Positions 25,061 through 37,930 are shown, counted from the first letter of the stretch. The stretch: DNA of 64,000 nt from Glebionis coronaria (GCA_025667525.1 CM046875.1:120332340-120396339); one strand, 5' to 3'. Program-made: numbers and translations. Notes: generated by a model from the letters alone, not told the origin.

Positions 25061-26898
25061 AAGAGCACGGTACGGTTGAACCGTCGGCTTAAGTCGTGGG
25101 CAAAAAGTGGTGTCACATCACCACTTTTTTTATAACACTAAAACTTTCATAACACAAAAAACACCTTTCCTGTTTAACACCAAACTTTCTCGCGTTATCG
25201 TAACCTCATCATTTTTTTTACTTTTTTAAATACAACAATTTATTAACTAAAAACTTAATTTTTCATTAATAAAATAATAATACAACTAAAAAATACAACG
25301 AAATAAAAATACAACTTAAAAATTATAATATTTTGCACGCGCCGCGTCTTTGACCTTTTCGATCATCGTCGTGTCTTCGACACTCATTCCGGTAGTGTCG
25401 AACCGAATGATTTGCAATTCTTCGTTCCATTTTTGAAGCTCACACACTTCTAATCTTGCCACCACCTCTCGATCCATTCGCTCTTTTTTTGCATCACGAT
25501 CATTGATTATTTGTTGTTGTAGCAATTCGACCAATTGTTCTTTTTGATAACCCGAAGTGGCGGATGAGCTTGTGGAGCGTTGAACCTTTGACTTTCTTGG
25601 AGTACAGGATGGCCGATGGATCTCATCGTCATTGAAAAGATATGGATCTTGATCGGCTATCTTCCCGCGTTGACGCCTTGTTCTAGTTGAATCGGGATTT
25701 TTCCATTTGTACTTATCTTTCAAAACAAGCCAAGCACTTTTATGTGGAAATTCCTTGTTCCCGTTTTCATCTGATACAAGCTCAACACACGAGTAATCAA
25801 ATTTTCTTCATTTTCGCCACTCAAATGTTTGGCGTTATCATAAAATTGATTAAACTTGAAGACTTCACGATTTAACGTCGTCCACTTGCCGGTCAACATA
25901 TTTTTGTTTTGAGCTTTATAACCCTCATCCTTAAGCCGATCGTTATATATAGCAAGAATTTTCTACCAAAACGTATCATTTGGTTGGTCATTCCCGACCT
26001 TCGGATCTTCGAATACTTCTATCCGACACTCGGCCAAAACTTCTTCTTCACAGTGGGTCCAAAATGAACCGTCCGACTTCGGGTTTTTCTTAACAACTCT
26101 TTTTTGTCTCCCGTTTTTCTTCGAAGGACACGCAGGTTGTTCTTCGACTTCATCGGGGTCTTCGATTTCTTGAGGTTGTTGAGACGAGTGTTGAGAAAAG
26201 TTTTGGTAAATTTTGTTGTTAGGATTGTTGGAAGATTTTCGCTTGTTGAGATTGTTAGAACCATAAATTGAATGCCTCGGGTGTACAATTAACAATCGGG
26301 TTTTGTTGTGGGAAGTTAGCGAAATGATTTGGTATTTGATTATAGTTGGCAAATGAAGAAAATTGATTAGTTTTTGATGTGCTAGACGTTGCGGATGAGG
26401 TAGTATTTGGGTTAGATGGAGTTGACGAATTTGGTAGTTGAGTATTCGGTATTTAATTTTGTGGATCGGATAAAAAATTGTTTATCCATTGATTCGGGTA
26501 TTGGTTTGAATTTTGACTCATGGTGGATGTAAAAAAATATGGAAGTAAGTAGTAGTGATAATAGAAGATGATATATATATTTTTTTAGTTTGAATTAGAA
26601 TTTATAGTGAAAAATAGGTAAAAAGTGGGGTGTTTTAGGCTTCAAACAGCTAGAAATTTAAACATATCCAAAAAGTAGCCGTTACCCAACGGCTAGAAAT
26701 TCAAATATATTTATAAAAAATTGATAACGTGACCGACGGCGCGAGGCGCTGTGCAGTTGTCGCGCCGTGGGCTCGCGCTGTCAGCCATAACGTTGGTTGG
26801 TACCTACGGCGCAAACCTCCAAAACGCCGATGACGATACAGTTGGCTGCGCCGTCGAATCGTGCCATCGTGACCAGCCAGCTACTGTACCGTGCCCTC
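25061..26898 (-). mobile_element. PIF/Harbinger element carrying only the SANT gene
   Basis: The left end is AAGAGCACGGTACGGT. The right end, read inward, is GAGGGCACGGTACAGT, matching at 13 of 16 sites. TAA flanks both ends (25058-25060 and 26899-26901), the expected 3-bp duplication. The 1.84-kb element holds a broken Myb/SANT gene and no transposase. The right subterminal part (26720-26890) is strikingly GC-rich, with repeated GGCGC/GCGCC words, unlike the AT-rich flanks. Confidence 0.83.
25316..26521 (-). pseudogene. PIF/Harbinger-associated Myb/SANT-like protein, broken
   Basis: The ATG at 26519-26521 (MSQNSNQYPNQW) opens a typical Asn/Gln-rich N-terminus. The SANT/trihelix core follows: SFWTHCEEEVLAECRIEVFE, then KVGNDQPNDTFW, and in the next block YNDRLKDEGY and LTGKWTTLNREVFKF. 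The last 135 residues (25723-25316) contain KYKWKNP and a C-terminal coiled, NAM-associated-like tail. Damage includes stops near 26453 and after DTFW (about 25960), and a frameshift near 25780 before the FPHKSAWLVLKDK block. Such proteins are often auto-annotated as 'glutathione S-transferase T3-like' in plants. That name is misleading. Its role would be to bring the Harbinger transposase to the DNA ends. Confidence 0.82.
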
Positions 26899-27924
26899 TA
26901 AGGTAATGCTACTACAGTTAAAACTTGTAACTTATTTAGAAACTTTGTAAACACTAAAAAATATATAAAATCTAATTTTTGATGCTTAAAAGAATTTGAA
27001 GTAAAAAATAATCACCACAAATTTTCAATATTATTAAAACAATAATACGAGTACTTTAGATTAGTACTAAGGTTTACAACCTTAAAGCTATAATCGATTC
27101 TTAACCAAAGATCGATTCTTTTTGTCAAAAGTGTTAATGCAACCAATGCCTAAAAACATTATTTGTGATAACTAATCTTTCTTAATTTTGATCACGACAA
27201 AGTGTAAAAATATTTATCGTTAAAGATAACCGCAAAACGAATTATTTAACGAACAATATCATTTAGGTAATAATTATTTATGTCTTACACAAACATATCT
27301 TAAACATGTCGAGTGATCATTAAAAGTGATTAACCTTAAAACTCATATTAATTAAATATGACAAAACATTTTCAAATATATTTTCTATTTAAGAAAATGT
27401 TTAATGGAAGATGGAAAGTTTGAATTTACGATATTCCAAAGTGAAATTGGGTATTCCTTGTGAGATATAAACCTCACTAGATAGACTTTTTCCACTACAT
27501 GAAATGAGCGTTGTCTAGAGCTCTCGGTTCCTTATAGGTACCCGCGATTCTTTATGTATGATGAACCGTGGGAACAATATTGAACCGCGACCAAACTAGC
27601 CGTTGGTCCTTTGTCCCTATAAATAGTGGATCATTTTCTGTTTCCTATGAACCTTTTTAGACTTCCTTTCAGCTTCTAAAATCTCTTTTATAATCTTTTA
27701 ATTATTAGTAAATGATCAATTAATTTGTTAAGTATGTTTACTATGATTATCCCATTGATCACCTTCTTCATATGTCCAAAGAATATATCACTCACACACT
27801 TGTGATGTGTTAAAATATGAAGCCTTGATGAAGATCATTCCTCTATATATCTAGTCATGTTCATCAAATTTATTGATTTGAGTCTTATGTAGACCCAAGG
27901 TATATGTGTATACTTGGATGAGTC

Positions 27925-28118
27925 TTGTGTGTTAGTTCTCACTTAGCTCTAAAGTGATGTGAGTATGAGTGTTGTGTGTGTTTGTTCTCAGTTAGCTCTA
28001 AATTGACGTAAGTGTTAGAGTTTTGTGTGTAGGTTCTCACTTAACTTCAAAGTGATATAAGTGTAAGTGTGAGTGTGTTAGTTCTCACTTAGCTTTAAAG
28101 TGATGTGAGTGTGAGAGA
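27925..28118. repeat. Four tandem copies of a 49-bp unit
   Basis: GTTCTCA(C/G)TTA starts at 27935, 27984, 28033 and 28081, each followed by an AAAGTGATGTGAGT-like word. Spacing is 49, 49 and 48 bp. Confidence 0.9.
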
Positions 28119-28125
28119 TTAGTGT

Positions 28126-28335
28126 AAATTGGTTAGAGCTAAGATTAGAACGTGACATCTAGCCTTGTGTAGGTAAAAGAAATGGGAGACGAGTGCAGAT
28201 TGGTTCTAGCTAAGATTAGAACTCGACATCTAGCCTTGTGTCGGTAAATGGAAATGAGCGACTGGTGTAGATTAGTTATAGATAAGATTAGAACTCGACA
28301 TTTAGCTTAGTGTCAAAAATTGGTGTAAGCGACGA
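28126..28335. repeat. Three tandem copies of a 72-bp unit
   Basis: Copies start near 28126, 28198 and 28269. They share CTAAGATTAGAAC, GACATCTAGCC and TTGTGTCGGTAAA blocks. It lies directly after the 49-bp array. Confidence 0.9.
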
Positions 28336-28499
28336 TGTAAGGTTTTCTCCGCCAATAATGGAGCTTGTGGATATAGTGAAAATATCTTGTAGGTTTACTC
28401 GAGGAGTGAAGTAGGAATGAAAAGAGAGCTTAATTACCGAACCACTATAAATCCTTGGTGTCTTCCTTTAGTTTGTTTCTTTCCTTATTATTTACTTAT

Positions 28500-31457
28500 T
28501 GATATGAGCTTAAACTCATATCCTTTTATCAACAAATAACCCTAAAACATGAAGCAAAATACCCATTTATCTTGTAAAAAGCAGTGTTATGTGGTATGTT
28601 TGTGTTTGTGTGATCTTATGTAGGTAAAAGGATACAATTTCAAGCAAACAAGGAAAAACCAAGCTCAAATGGATGAAAAAGACAAAAGAGGATCAAAAGT
28701 GACAAGACTTTGAAGTTCAAGGACCTATCTTGTCAATTTGTGAAAGTTGAAGGACTTAAAGTGCAAATTATGAAAAGTCAAGATTAAAGTCAAATCTGGT
28801 CAAACTATCAAGTCAACTCAGTCAAAGGGTCATTTTATACAAGTTTTGGAAGTTGAAGGGTCAAAAATGTCAAAGGAATGAAGATAATAGCTTGAAATGG
28901 GAATCTGCCAAGTACAAGGACCTAATCTGCCAACATTGGAAAGTTATGCAAGTTGAATCCATGTGCTTTAGCTCTCAGCCAATAAAAAGAAGGGAAACAA
29001 GTCACACGGATCAAGTATTAAATACCCACTTACAGCCGTCACAATTAATGCAAGATCACAACAGTGCAATCCGCAACACACTCTCACAACCAATAAAAAG
29101 GCGCCACGTGTCCTTCTCCTTCAACAAAAATATTTACCAGGAACGGGTTTGAGATTTAAGCCGTTTCAAGAGATGATCAAAACACCAAAGTTGCTTAATT
29201 TTGGAAGACGAATCCAATGGTGCAATCTAATTAACATATCATCAATTGAATCAAAAACCCCCAATTCAAGTTCATCACCTTCAAAGTGGATTTGCAGAAT
29301 TCCTCCACGTGTCAAGCCATGATTGGCCTGAACACGTCACAAACTCCAACAGAATCTCCTATCTTGCCTATAAATACCCAGCTTGTACTTCATTTGTGAT
29401 TTGTAGCTTAATTTTGTAAACACCTAGTTCTTAAATTTCCTTTTCTCTTTTTCCCTCCTTTTCACCTAACTACTCAAGAGTCTGACAAACTCTTGAGTCA
29501 GTTAGTTAGTTAGAAGCTTGTAACTACCTTTTGTAACTGAATTCTTCAATAAAATTTCAAATTCAAGTTTCCCGCCAAATTCTGTTCTTCAATTCCTGCT
29601 ACTTTCCTGCTGTTGTGTGATTCCATTGATGCTGTTAGATGTTTGTTATGATCAACCAAAGATCATAACTGACATTGTTGAAGTTTTATTGCTGTTTGAT
29701 CAGAATTCTAGCATTTCCATTGACCTTGAAGAATTCATGGCAGAATGATGATTTGTAGCTGTTTTGATTGTTGATTTGAGTTGATTGCTAGTGATAGGTG
29801 GTGGTATCACTAGGGCAAGAGAGCTCAGCGCTCCTCTTCTTCCCAAAGGACCTCTACAATAGGTTCTAAGGCTCTTGTTTTATGTTCCTCTAAACAGTCA
29901 AACTGCATGCTAAATTTCCTAGATAACTTTGATGGCTGCCTGTTTTACTTGATAAATAATTGTTGATTGATTGATTCAAGTTCATTTGTAGCTTAATCTT
30001 GCCTACTTGTTCATTGTTTTGAGATCCTTTTGTAGTTTCTGCTTATTTTCAGTAATTTTGTAGCATAACACCTTAATTGAGTTTTAGTCTTGTTAATTGC
30101 TTCATTTCAGTTTCATTAGCTTCCATTTTGTTCACTTAATCAAGTTTGATATAGCTTTTGTATCAGTTCAAACCATAACTCAAATAGTCTTTGTAAAAGT
30201 TTGGTTAAAACCTTTTAAGGAGTGTTTGGGAGTAGTTGTAAATCAGTTTTCAAGTGTAGGTAATTGGTGTTTAAGTGATCATTTTCAGTCATTAGGTGTT
30301 AACAATTGGTCCTAAGTCTTTTACTAGTCAATATAATAGTCAAACAGGTAATTGGTAATCAAAAAGTTTGGGTCATACTTGTTATCAGCTTTTATTTCAA
30401 AACTTGCCAATTTCAATTGATTGTTTCTCCTTCATTACTTAATGAAATTTGCTCAAACCAGTTTCTAGTTATAGCTTATAACATAAACTTTTAGACTTTA
30501 AGAGGAAAATCTACAGTATTCAGGATTAAGCTAGAAAACAGCTTTTTAGCTCATGACTGAGCAAATGTCATTCTCTGATGTGAAAGGCTTACTGATATAC
30601 TAGTTCTCATAATCCACTTCATAAAACTTGTAATTTTCTTTCACATTTCCATTTAGAAAGTATTGAATATGAGTTTTTGAGATTTTGAGCTTTTTCCAAA
30701 AAGTGGTCAACGTTTGGTCAACATAAGCTCATTTGAGCTTATTTTCAGATATCTAGCTTATTACTGGATGAAATTGGTTCTAATTTGATTTCCCCTTCTT
30801 TAAATCAAGTGCTTAATCAGTTTTGATAATAAAATCAAGTTGTGACTGATTGAAATAAGCTGTAGCTTATTTTGTGCTTATTGATAAGCACTCAATTGCT
30901 TATTTTGGATTTTTAGCTTATTTCCTTGAACACACGTAGCTGTAATTGGATTTTAAGAGTTTTGCAACTTGTTTCAGCTTAATTGGTTGAGTAATAAGCT
31001 CAAACGAGCTTATTTTTCTCTTTGTCCCGTTTTTACTTGAAAAGTTTGGTTAATTGCACTTTAGTCCCTAGAATTCTAAACAGTTTCTAAACCTAGCTAA
31101 TCTTCCTAATTTTGTGGTTTTTGCAAAACTTAGTCCATTACTTTGTTAGTTTGTTAAATTTCAGTTTGTTAGTTTGTTAGTTTGTTAAAATTTGGTTAGT
31201 TTGTTAAAGTTTTTACAAGTTTAGTCCTTATAGTTTTGAATTTTGCATTTTTATATTTTACTTGAATAAATTTTGGAATTTGCAACTTGTTTTACGTATA
31301 AGTAGGTTTATATTTTTCATTTTTACTTAGTGTTGTTTGAATTAGCAATAGATTACCAAGCAAGCTTGAACAACCAAAAACAATTATAAATTTGATATTG
31401 ATTGGACTTTCTATTAGTTAAGAACTGAGAAAACGAACTTGCATTATACACATTTCA
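28500..31457 (+). mobile_element. 5' LTR of the young Gypsy element (2958 bp)
   Basis: It starts TGATATGAGCTTAAACTCAT and ends CATTTCA. The first bases form an 8-bp inverted repeat around CTTAAA. U3 ends near the TATA box at 29369. An AATAAA at 29548-29553 suggests a short R region. The rest is a long U5 rich in AGCTTATT and CAAGTTT words. The small open frames (for example 28853-29152) recur in the 3' LTR only because the LTR is duplicated, and are not genes. Confidence 0.95.
29100..29376 (+). promoter_or_regulatory. LTR promoter with two G-box/ABRE motifs and a TATA box
   Basis: CACGTGTC occurs at about 29105 and 29306, and an ACGTCAC-type motif follows near 29334. The TATA box, TATAAATA, is at 29369-29376. 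CACGTGTC is the core of ABA-response and G-box elements bound by plant bZIP factors. Stress or ABA control of this element is an inference from the motifs. The 3' LTR has the same set near 40508, 40709 and 40772. Confidence 0.6.
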
Positions 31458-31459
31458 AA

Positions 31460-31474
31460 TGGCGCCGCTGCCGG
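31460..31474 (+). other. Primer binding site, tRNA-Asp type
   Basis: TGGCGCCGCTGCCGG starts two bases after the 5' LTR. It matches the tRNA-Asp 3' end at 14 of 15 positions, from memory of plant tRNA-Asp. Confidence 0.85.
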
Positions 31475-32233
31475 TTCTTTGACTACACGAGAGACTATCG
31501 ATTGACGGTTTTCATTGGCTTTTGGGATCCGTTCATTTGGTGAACGTTATTTTCACGTATCATAAATAAAAAACAAATACAAAATCAAAAATATAAAAAT
31601 ATATAAAAACTAAAAAATTAACAACACAATTCTTTTCCTAAAGAATTGACAAAAAAAAATTAAAAAATCCAAAAAGCAATCTTTTTTCTAAGAGATTGCA
31701 CCCAAAAATATATATTATTGGATTTTCTCGGTTTTTATGTACATATAGTATTTTCCTTTAAAAACTCATAAATACAAAAATATTTTCCATATATTATTAT
31801 AAGTAAATACGTATACGTATAAGAACAATCAATCTACATATCTTCCATAAGTATTGCCGAGGCAATACACCGTGTTGAGGGGCGTTCCGGTCCTTGACAC
31901 GCGTATCGATCAAACAAAATAAAGCAAGAATAGATAAATACTCTCAATAAGCAATAATTCGAAGAATACGAACATTTAAGTGAATAGAAAGGCGATGTGC
32001 TATAAAATGCCATCTAAGGGTCAATAGGTACTTAAGTGCTTCGCGCCACCTAACCCCCCGTTCACTTGGGAGTATTCTAAGAAGGAAAGCTTCATTGAGG
32101 GTCTTGCACCCAAAGTAGTATTACATATATTGTTATTTTCTTGTGGATATTTAATATCGAAACTCGAAGAGGATAATCTTATTCTTTTCAAAGTCACACG
32201 AGAGCTTCTCTCTCATTCCTCGTATTGAGTTGT
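31475..32233 (+). other. Untranslated leader of the young Gypsy element
   Basis: About 760 bp between PBS and gag, AT-rich in its first half. I see no ORF of note. It probably holds packaging signals, but none can be identified by eye. Confidence 0.6.
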
Positions 32234-35200
32234 ATGCTCACTCGCGGGCGTGCACAAATACCGATTGGTGTACAACCTCTTCCTCCGAAAAGGAAGAAAA
32301 AGAGAAAGAGTAAGACCACCACCGTCCACCAAGCCGATCACGAGAATCGTGCTTTGTCACCACCACAAGAAGCCATGGCTGTTGATAATCGTACTTTGTA
32401 TGAACGTATGCAATCCAACATTCATGGATATGCTAGTGCCATTAAGATTCCCGACTATCCCGCTAACACATTTGAGCTACATACATCTATGATCAATATG
32501 GTTGCTGCATCACCTTTCTATGGAAAACAAAATGAGGATCCCCATGCTCATCTTAAGAGATTCCTTTCACTTTGCAATACCATTAAGCATAATGGGGTTC
32601 CACATGAGGTCATTAGATTGATGTTAGTGTCATTTTCCTTAGATGGGAGTGCTAAGCATTGGTTAGACACCCAACCACCCGATAGTATCACCACATGGGA
32701 TGATTTTACCACTAAGTTTTTGAACAAATTCTTTCCTCCACAAAAGACTATGGCTTTGAGGAATTTGATTATGGGCTTTACACAAAAACCTAGTCAATCA
32801 TTTGGTGATGCTTGGGAAGAGTATAGTGAGTTGTTGAGGCGATGCCCTAACCATGGAATGGATGATCTAGGCCAAATCAATACCTTCTACAATGGCCTTA
32901 AACCTCACCACCAAGATTCACTAAATGCTTCCGCGGGAGGGAGTATTCATTTCAAGACATACCATGAAGCTTTGAACATTATTGAGACTAAGGCAATGGT
33001 TCAAACAAACGATCCATTTGAAGAAAGAGTTCATGTTATCCAAAACACTTCTCAAACACCTTGTGATAACCAATTCCTTAAATATCACCAAGAGATCCTT
33101 CAACAAGTCAAACAAGGACAACAAGAAATGACTCAAGAGTTAGTTCAAGCCTTGAAGAACATGACATTGAACAATTCTTCAAACAATGTGAATGCCATCA
33201 CCATTTCTTGTGTTACTTGTGGAGGCCCACACTCTTATGAACAATGTGACAAGGTGCAAGGGTATCAAGGGGAATGTTATGCTTATCAAGAGGAACACCG
33301 TGAACACTTCAAGCCTAACATCAATCCAAACAACCTTTCTTACAAATCCCAAAATTACCTTACTCCACCCGGCTTCCCACCCCAACCACCCACCCAAATT
33401 CCACAAAATCCTCCTCAAATTTTAGCAAGGAATCAAGGGCAAAGACAACCATACCAAGGAAATAACTACAAGGCACCAAATCAATTTCAACCTCAAGCAA
33501 GTACCTTTTATCCACCAAATCAAGGATTTAACTCTCAACCTTTACCTTTCCAACCTCAAGGTTTTCAAGGTTATGTGCCACAAGAGTTAAACACAATGGA
33601 TCTTTTGCAAAAGATGAATCAAGAGAATGAAAAGAAATTCCAAGCTATGGACAAGAAAATGAATGACCAATTCAATAAGCTTTTCATGGCATTAAATCAA
33701 AGACCACAAGGAGCTTTACCTTCCAACACACAAACAAATCCTAGGGCCAATGTCAATGCTATTACAACAAGGAGTGGTATAACAACAAAGGATCCTTCAC
33801 CTCCTAAACCTACTATTGTTCAACCCACTTGTGCTCCTACTTGTGATAAGCCTTCTACTTCTACTCCACCTCCTCAAAGTGCTCCTATTCACTCAAACAC
33901 ACTTTCTCAACCACCTCATACTTCTCCTTTACCTTCCACACTTCCCAATGAAGAGGCTAACAAAGACAAATCTTCCACCACAACACCTATTCCACCTACA
34001 CCCAAACCTACTCTTCCATACCCTTCAAGGTTGAAAAAGGACAAGTTAAAGAACAAAGATGACATACAAGTCTCCAATTTCTTAAGGATGTTCAAGCAAC
34101 TCAATATCAACATATCCTTTGCAGAAGCTCTTGCTTATATGCCAAAGTTTGCTAAGATGTTCAAGGATTTGCTCTCAAACAAAGAAAAATTGGTTGATTT
34201 GCCCAATACATCACTTAATGAAAATTGTTCCGCGGTGTTACTTAAAACCTTACCAACAAAACTTGGAGATCCGGGGCGCTTCTTGATACCTTGCAATTTT
34301 CCCGGTGTTGAAAATTGCATGGCTTTGGCGGATTTAGGGGCAAGCATAAATCTCATGCCTTTATCGGTTTGGAAACAACTCTCTCTTCCCGAGCTCACCC
34401 CCACTAGGATGACTCTTGAACTAGCCAACCGAACCATAGCTCACCCCGTAGGTATAGCGGAAGATGTATTTGTAGGTGTGGATAAGTTTACCTTTCCGGC
34501 CGACTTTGTAGTGGTCGATTATGACATGGATCCTAGAGTGCCTTTGATTGTTGGTAGACCGTTTTTGAGAACGGGTCGTACCTTGATAGATGTGGCGGAA
34601 GGAGAATTAATTATGAGAGTAGAGGATGAGAAAGTGGTGTTTAAGTTAGGGAAAGTTTGTGATAGAAAAGAGGTTAAGGAGTCTAGACCTTGTGAGACGA
34701 TTAACATTGTGGATGTGTTAGATGAAGTGTGTAATGAACACTTTCATGATGCTTGTAAAAATGCTAGTGATGAGATTCCACATGTTGAAACCGTGGCCTC
34801 AATTGCTCCCTCTTTAACACCCTTTGGAGAGAGTGATTTCCTCTTGGAGGAATTTGAGTCCAACTTTCTTGGTGATGATGATTCTCCCATTAATTGGGAA
34901 GAAGATATTCTTACAATCCAAAAGTTGCTCAATGAGGACCCTATTCCTTCCCCTATTCCACAAGAGATTACCATTGAGGAACCTTCCATAGTAAAACCTT
35001 CCATAGAAAATCCACCTCCCATTGAACTTAAGGAACTTCCATCCCACTTAGAATATGCTTTCTTAGAAGAAAAAGACCAATTACCGGTTATTATTGCTAA
35101 GGAATTGAAAGAGGATGAGAAGGAGCAACTTATTGAAGTCCTTAAGAAACATAAGAAAGCTTTAGCATGGAAAATATCCGACATAAGGGGAATTGATCCA

Positions 35201-37930
35201 CATTTTTGTACTCACAAAATCCTTATGGAGGATGATTATAAACCCGCCATTCAAAACCAAAGGAGAGTTAACCCAAAAATTCATGAGGTTATTAAGAAGG
35301 AAGTGATTAAACTCTTAGATGCGGGTATGATTTACCCCATTTCCGACTCTCCATGGGTTAGCCCGGTTCATTGTGTTCCAAAGAAGGGTGGAATCACCGT
35401 GGTGCCTAATGAGAACAATGAGCTTATTCCCACGAGACTTGTAACCGGTTGGAGAGTTTGCATTGATTATAGAAAACTCAATGAGGCAACTAGGAAAGAC
35501 CATTTCCCGCTTCCATTTATGGATCAAATGCTTGAACGCTTAGCGGGAAATGAGTACTATTGTTTTCTTGATGGCTTTTCGGGTTATTTTCAAATACCCA
35601 TTGACCCTAAGGATCAAGAAAAGACCACATTCACTTGTCCATACGGTACATTTGCTTACAAGAGGATGCCTTTTGGCCTATGTAATGCACCGGGGACGTT
35701 TCAAAGGTGCATGATGGCAATTTTCCATGATATGATAGAGCAAACCATGGAGGTTTTTATGGATGATTTTTCCGTATTTGGGAACTCCTTTAGCTCTTGT
35801 CTCACCAATCTTGAGAGAATGCTTAAGCGTTGTGAGGAAACACGTTTGGTGCTTAATTGGGAGAAATGTCACTTTATGGTGAAAGAGGGAATTGTTTTAG
35901 GACATAAGATATCCAATAAGGGATTAGAAGTTGATCGAGCCAAAATTGATGTGATTGCTAAGCTTCCCCCACCCACCTCGGTTAAAGGTGTGAGGAGTTT
36001 CTTAGGTCATGCGGGTTTTTATAGGCGCTTTATACAAGATTTCTCTAAGATAGTTAGACCGATGACTCATCTCTTGGAGAAAGAGGCTCCTTTCATTTTT
36101 GATCAAGCTTGTTTAGAATCTTTTGAGACACTTAAGGAAAAATTGACAAAGGCTCCCGTTTTGGTTTCTCCAAATTGGGAATTACCTTTTGAGCTTATGT
36201 GTGATGCTAGTGATTATGCGGTGGGAGCCGTTTTAGGACAAAGAGTTAATAAGCATTTCCAACCTATACACTATGCGAGTAAAACCATGACCGGTGCACA
36301 ACTTCATTACACTACCACGGAAAAAGAGTTGCTTGCTATAGTATATGCTTTTGAGAAGTTTAGACCATACCTTGTGCTTTCCAAGACCATAGTGTATACG
36401 GATCATTCCGCTCTCAAGTATCTTATGACGAAACAAGATGCTAAGCCTAGGCTTTTAAGATGGGTTTTGTTGCTTCAAGAGTTTAAGATAGAGATTCGTG
36501 ATAAAAAAGGGGCCGAGAATTTAGCGGCGGATCATTTGAGTAGACTTGAGCATCCTTTTCAAGGAGATTTCCCACATCAAGAAATCAATGAATCCTTTCC
36601 ATTAGAGGAGCTCATGTCTATCTCTTCCCAAGAGGATGCCACACCTTGGTTTGCGGATATTGCAAACTATCTTGTGGGCAATGTGCTTATTGAGGGTCTT
36701 ACTTACCAACAAAAGAAAAAGTTTCTTAAGGAAGTTAAGTATTACTTTTGGGATGATCCATATCTTTTTAGGCAATGTGCGGACCAAATCATTAGACGGT
36801 GTGTAGATGGGCCCGAGGCATTTAAAATCTTAGAGGCATGTCATAAAGGACCTACGGGTGGACATTTTGGGCCTAACTACACCGCCAAGAAAGTCTTTGA
36901 TTCGGGTTACTATTGGCCTTCCATTTACAAGGATGCCCAAGAGATGGTGAAATTTTGTGATGTTTGTCAAAGACAAGGAAAAATTACACAACGTGATGAG
37001 ATGCCACAAAATTTTATCCAAGAGTGTGAGATATTTGATGTATGGGGAATAGATTTCATGGGACCTTTTCCATCCTCTAAGGGAAACAAGTATATACTTG
37101 TGGCGGTGGATTATGTGTCCAAGTGGGTGGAGGCTAAAGCCTTACCTACTAATGATGCTAGAGTGGTTGTAAAGTTCTTGAAACAATTGTTTGCTAGATT
37201 CGGTGTACCTCGGGCCATCATAAGTGATCGTGGTACGCACTTTTGTAATGATCAATTCACGAGAGTTATGAAGAAATATGGAGTGAATCATAGACTTTCT
37301 ACCGCGTATCACCCTCAAACAAATGGTCAAACCGAGGTCACAAATCGTGGTTTAAAGAGAATTTTAGAGAGAACGGTGGGAGAGCATAGAGCTTCTTGGT
37401 CGGATAAGCTTGATGATGCTTTGTGGGCGTTTAGGACGGCCTTTAAGACACCAATTGGTTGTACTCCTTATAGGCTTGTCTATGGAAAAGCGTGCCACCT
37501 CCCATTTGAGTTAGAACATAAGGCATCTTGGGCTCTCAAGTGGGCTAACTTTGATTTAAACCAAGCCGGTTCACATAGGAAAGATCAAATCAATGAGATG
37601 GATGAGTTGAGAGCCAATGCCTATGAGAATTCTTTGCTATACAAGGAAAAGACTAAGAAATTGCATGATGCTAAGATCAAGAATCGTGAGTTCAAAGTTG
37701 GAGAGCCGGTTCTCCTCTTTAACTCAAGATTGAAGCTTTTTGCGGGCAAGCTTAAGTCAAGATGGTCCGGTCCATTCACTATTGCTCAAGTGTTTCCATA
37801 TGGAACTCTTGAGTTGTCCCAACCCGATGGTCCAAATTTTAAAGTGAATGGTCACCGTGTTAAGCATTACTTTGGGGAGGACATTTCCGTTGAAATGATC
37901 CAAGAGGTCCCCATTTTCCCCATGAATTAA
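32234..37930 (+). CDS. gag-pol: Gag-Pol polyprotein, Athila/Tat-like, intact
   Basis: One open frame of 1898 residues. I place the start at the ATG at 32234. The frame is open to a TTG nine bases upstream, which is not a likely plant start. Domains: a basic patch at 19-27; Retrotrans_gag core around 90-230; a zinc knuckle C326-x2-C329-x3-H333-x4-C338, one residue shorter than the usual CCHC; a Pro-rich linker around 520-590; an aspartic protease with D700-L-G-A-S; reverse transcriptase around 1030-1215 with F1175-M-D-D1178; RNase H starting at D1324; the integrase zinc site H1537, H1544, C1575, C1578; and the core D1607, D1665, E1701, with 35 residues between the last two. There is no chromodomain and no gag-pol frameshift or stop. 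It would build the particle, copy the RNA and insert the cDNA. All catalytic residues I can check are present. Confidence 0.97.
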   Translation: MLTRGRAQIPIGVQPLPPKRKKKRKSKTTTVHQADHENRALSPPQEAMAVDNRTLYERMQSNIHGYASAIKIPDYPANTFELHTSMINMVAASPFYGKQNEDPHAHLKRFLSLCNTIKHNGVPHEVIRLMLVSFSLDGSAKHWLDTQPPDSITTWDDFTTKFLNKFFPPQKTMALRNLIMGFTQKPSQSFGDAWEEYSELLRRCPNHGMDDLGQINTFYNGLKPHHQDSLNASAGGSIHFKTYHEALNIIETKAMVQTNDPFEERVHVIQNTSQTPCDNQFLKYHQEILQQVKQGQQEMTQELVQALKNMTLNNSSNNVNAITISCVTCGGPHSYEQCDKVQGYQGECYAYQEEHREHFKPNINPNNLSYKSQNYLTPPGFPPQPPTQIPQNPPQILARNQGQRQPYQGNNYKAPNQFQPQASTFYPPNQGFNSQPLPFQPQGFQGYVPQELNTMDLLQKMNQENEKKFQAMDKKMNDQFNKLFMALNQRPQGALPSNTQTNPRANVNAITTRSGITTKDPSPPKPTIVQPTCAPTCDKPSTSTPPPQSAPIHSNTLSQPPHTSPLPSTLPNEEANKDKSSTTTPIPPTPKPTLPYPSRLKKDKLKNKDDIQVSNFLRMFKQLNINISFAEALAYMPKFAKMFKDLLSNKEKLVDLPNTSLNENCSAVLLKTLPTKLGDPGRFLIPCNFPGVENCMALADLGASINLMPLSVWKQLSLPELTPTRMTLELANRTIAHPVGIAEDVFVGVDKFTFPADFVVVDYDMDPRVPLIVGRPFLRTGRTLIDVAEGELIMRVEDEKVVFKLGKVCDRKEVKESRPCETINIVDVLDEVCNEHFHDACKNASDEIPHVETVASIAPSLTPFGESDFLLEEFESNFLGDDDSPINWEEDILTIQKLLNEDPIPSPIPQEITIEEPSIVKPSIENPPPIELKELPSHLEYAFLEEKDQLPVIIAKELKEDEKEQLIEVLKKHKKALAWKISDIRGIDPHFCTHKILMEDDYKPAIQNQRRVNPKIHEVIKKEVIKLLDAGMIYPISDSPWVSPVHCVPKKGGITVVPNENNELIPTRLVTGWRVCIDYRKLNEATRKDHFPLPFMDQMLERLAGNEYYCFLDGFSGYFQIPIDPKDQEKTTFTCPYGTFAYKRMPFGLCNAPGTFQRCMMAIFHDMIEQTMEVFMDDFSVFGNSFSSCLTNLERMLKRCEETRLVLNWEKCHFMVKEGIVLGHKISNKGLEVDRAKIDVIAKLPPPTSVKGVRSFLGHAGFYRRFIQDFSKIVRPMTHLLEKEAPFIFDQACLESFETLKEKLTKAPVLVSPNWELPFELMCDASDYAVGAVLGQRVNKHFQPIHYASKTMTGAQLHYTTTEKELLAIVYAFEKFRPYLVLSKTIVYTDHSALKYLMTKQDAKPRLLRWVLLLQEFKIEIRDKKGAENLAADHLSRLEHPFQGDFPHQEINESFPLEELMSISSQEDATPWFADIANYLVGNVLIEGLTYQQKKKFLKEVKYYFWDDPYLFRQCADQIIRRCVDGPEAFKILEACHKGPTGGHFGPNYTAKKVFDSGYYWPSIYKDAQEMVKFCDVCQRQGKITQRDEMPQNFIQECEIFDVWGIDFMGPFPSSKGNKYILVAVDYVSKWVEAKALPTNDARVVVKFLKQLFARFGVPRAIISDRGTHFCNDQFTRVMKKYGVNHRLSTAYHPQTNGQTEVTNRGLKRILERTVGEHRASWSDKLDDALWAFRTAFKTPIGCTPYRLVYGKACHLPFELEHKASWALKWANFDLNQAGSHRKDQINEMDELRANAYENSLLYKEKTKKLHDAKIKNREFKVGEPVLLFNSRLKLFAGKLKSRWSGPFTIAQVFPYGTLELSQPDGPNFKVNGHRVKHYFGEDISVEMIQEVPIFPMN

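Larger units (their letters stand above)
26902..28499 (+). mobile_element. Older LTR-like sequence, host of the young Gypsy insertion
   Basis: A TATA box (TATAAATA, 27618-27625) is followed by about 850 bp that hold two tandem arrays and end in an AT-rich tract. That layout looks like the U3-R-U5 of a plant LTR on the plus strand. I could not find the left boundary, a PBS or a partner LTR, so the call is tentative. 26902-27400 alone shows nothing definite. Confidence 0.4.

Noticed and set aside
27925..28335. CRISPR-like array
   Set aside because: Adjacent tandem units without unique spacers, in plant retroelement sequence.
28853..29152. 99-residue open frame, also at 40256-40555
   Set aside because: It occurs twice only because it lies in the two LTRs. 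It has no known domain, and the region is U3 promoter.
30097..30494. Two small open frames, repeated at 41500-41897
   Set aside because: LTR duplication again. Low-complexity AT-rich U5 sequence.
32225..32233. TTG upstream of gag-pol as a start
   Set aside because: Nuclear plant genes start at ATG, and the first in-frame ATG is at 32234.
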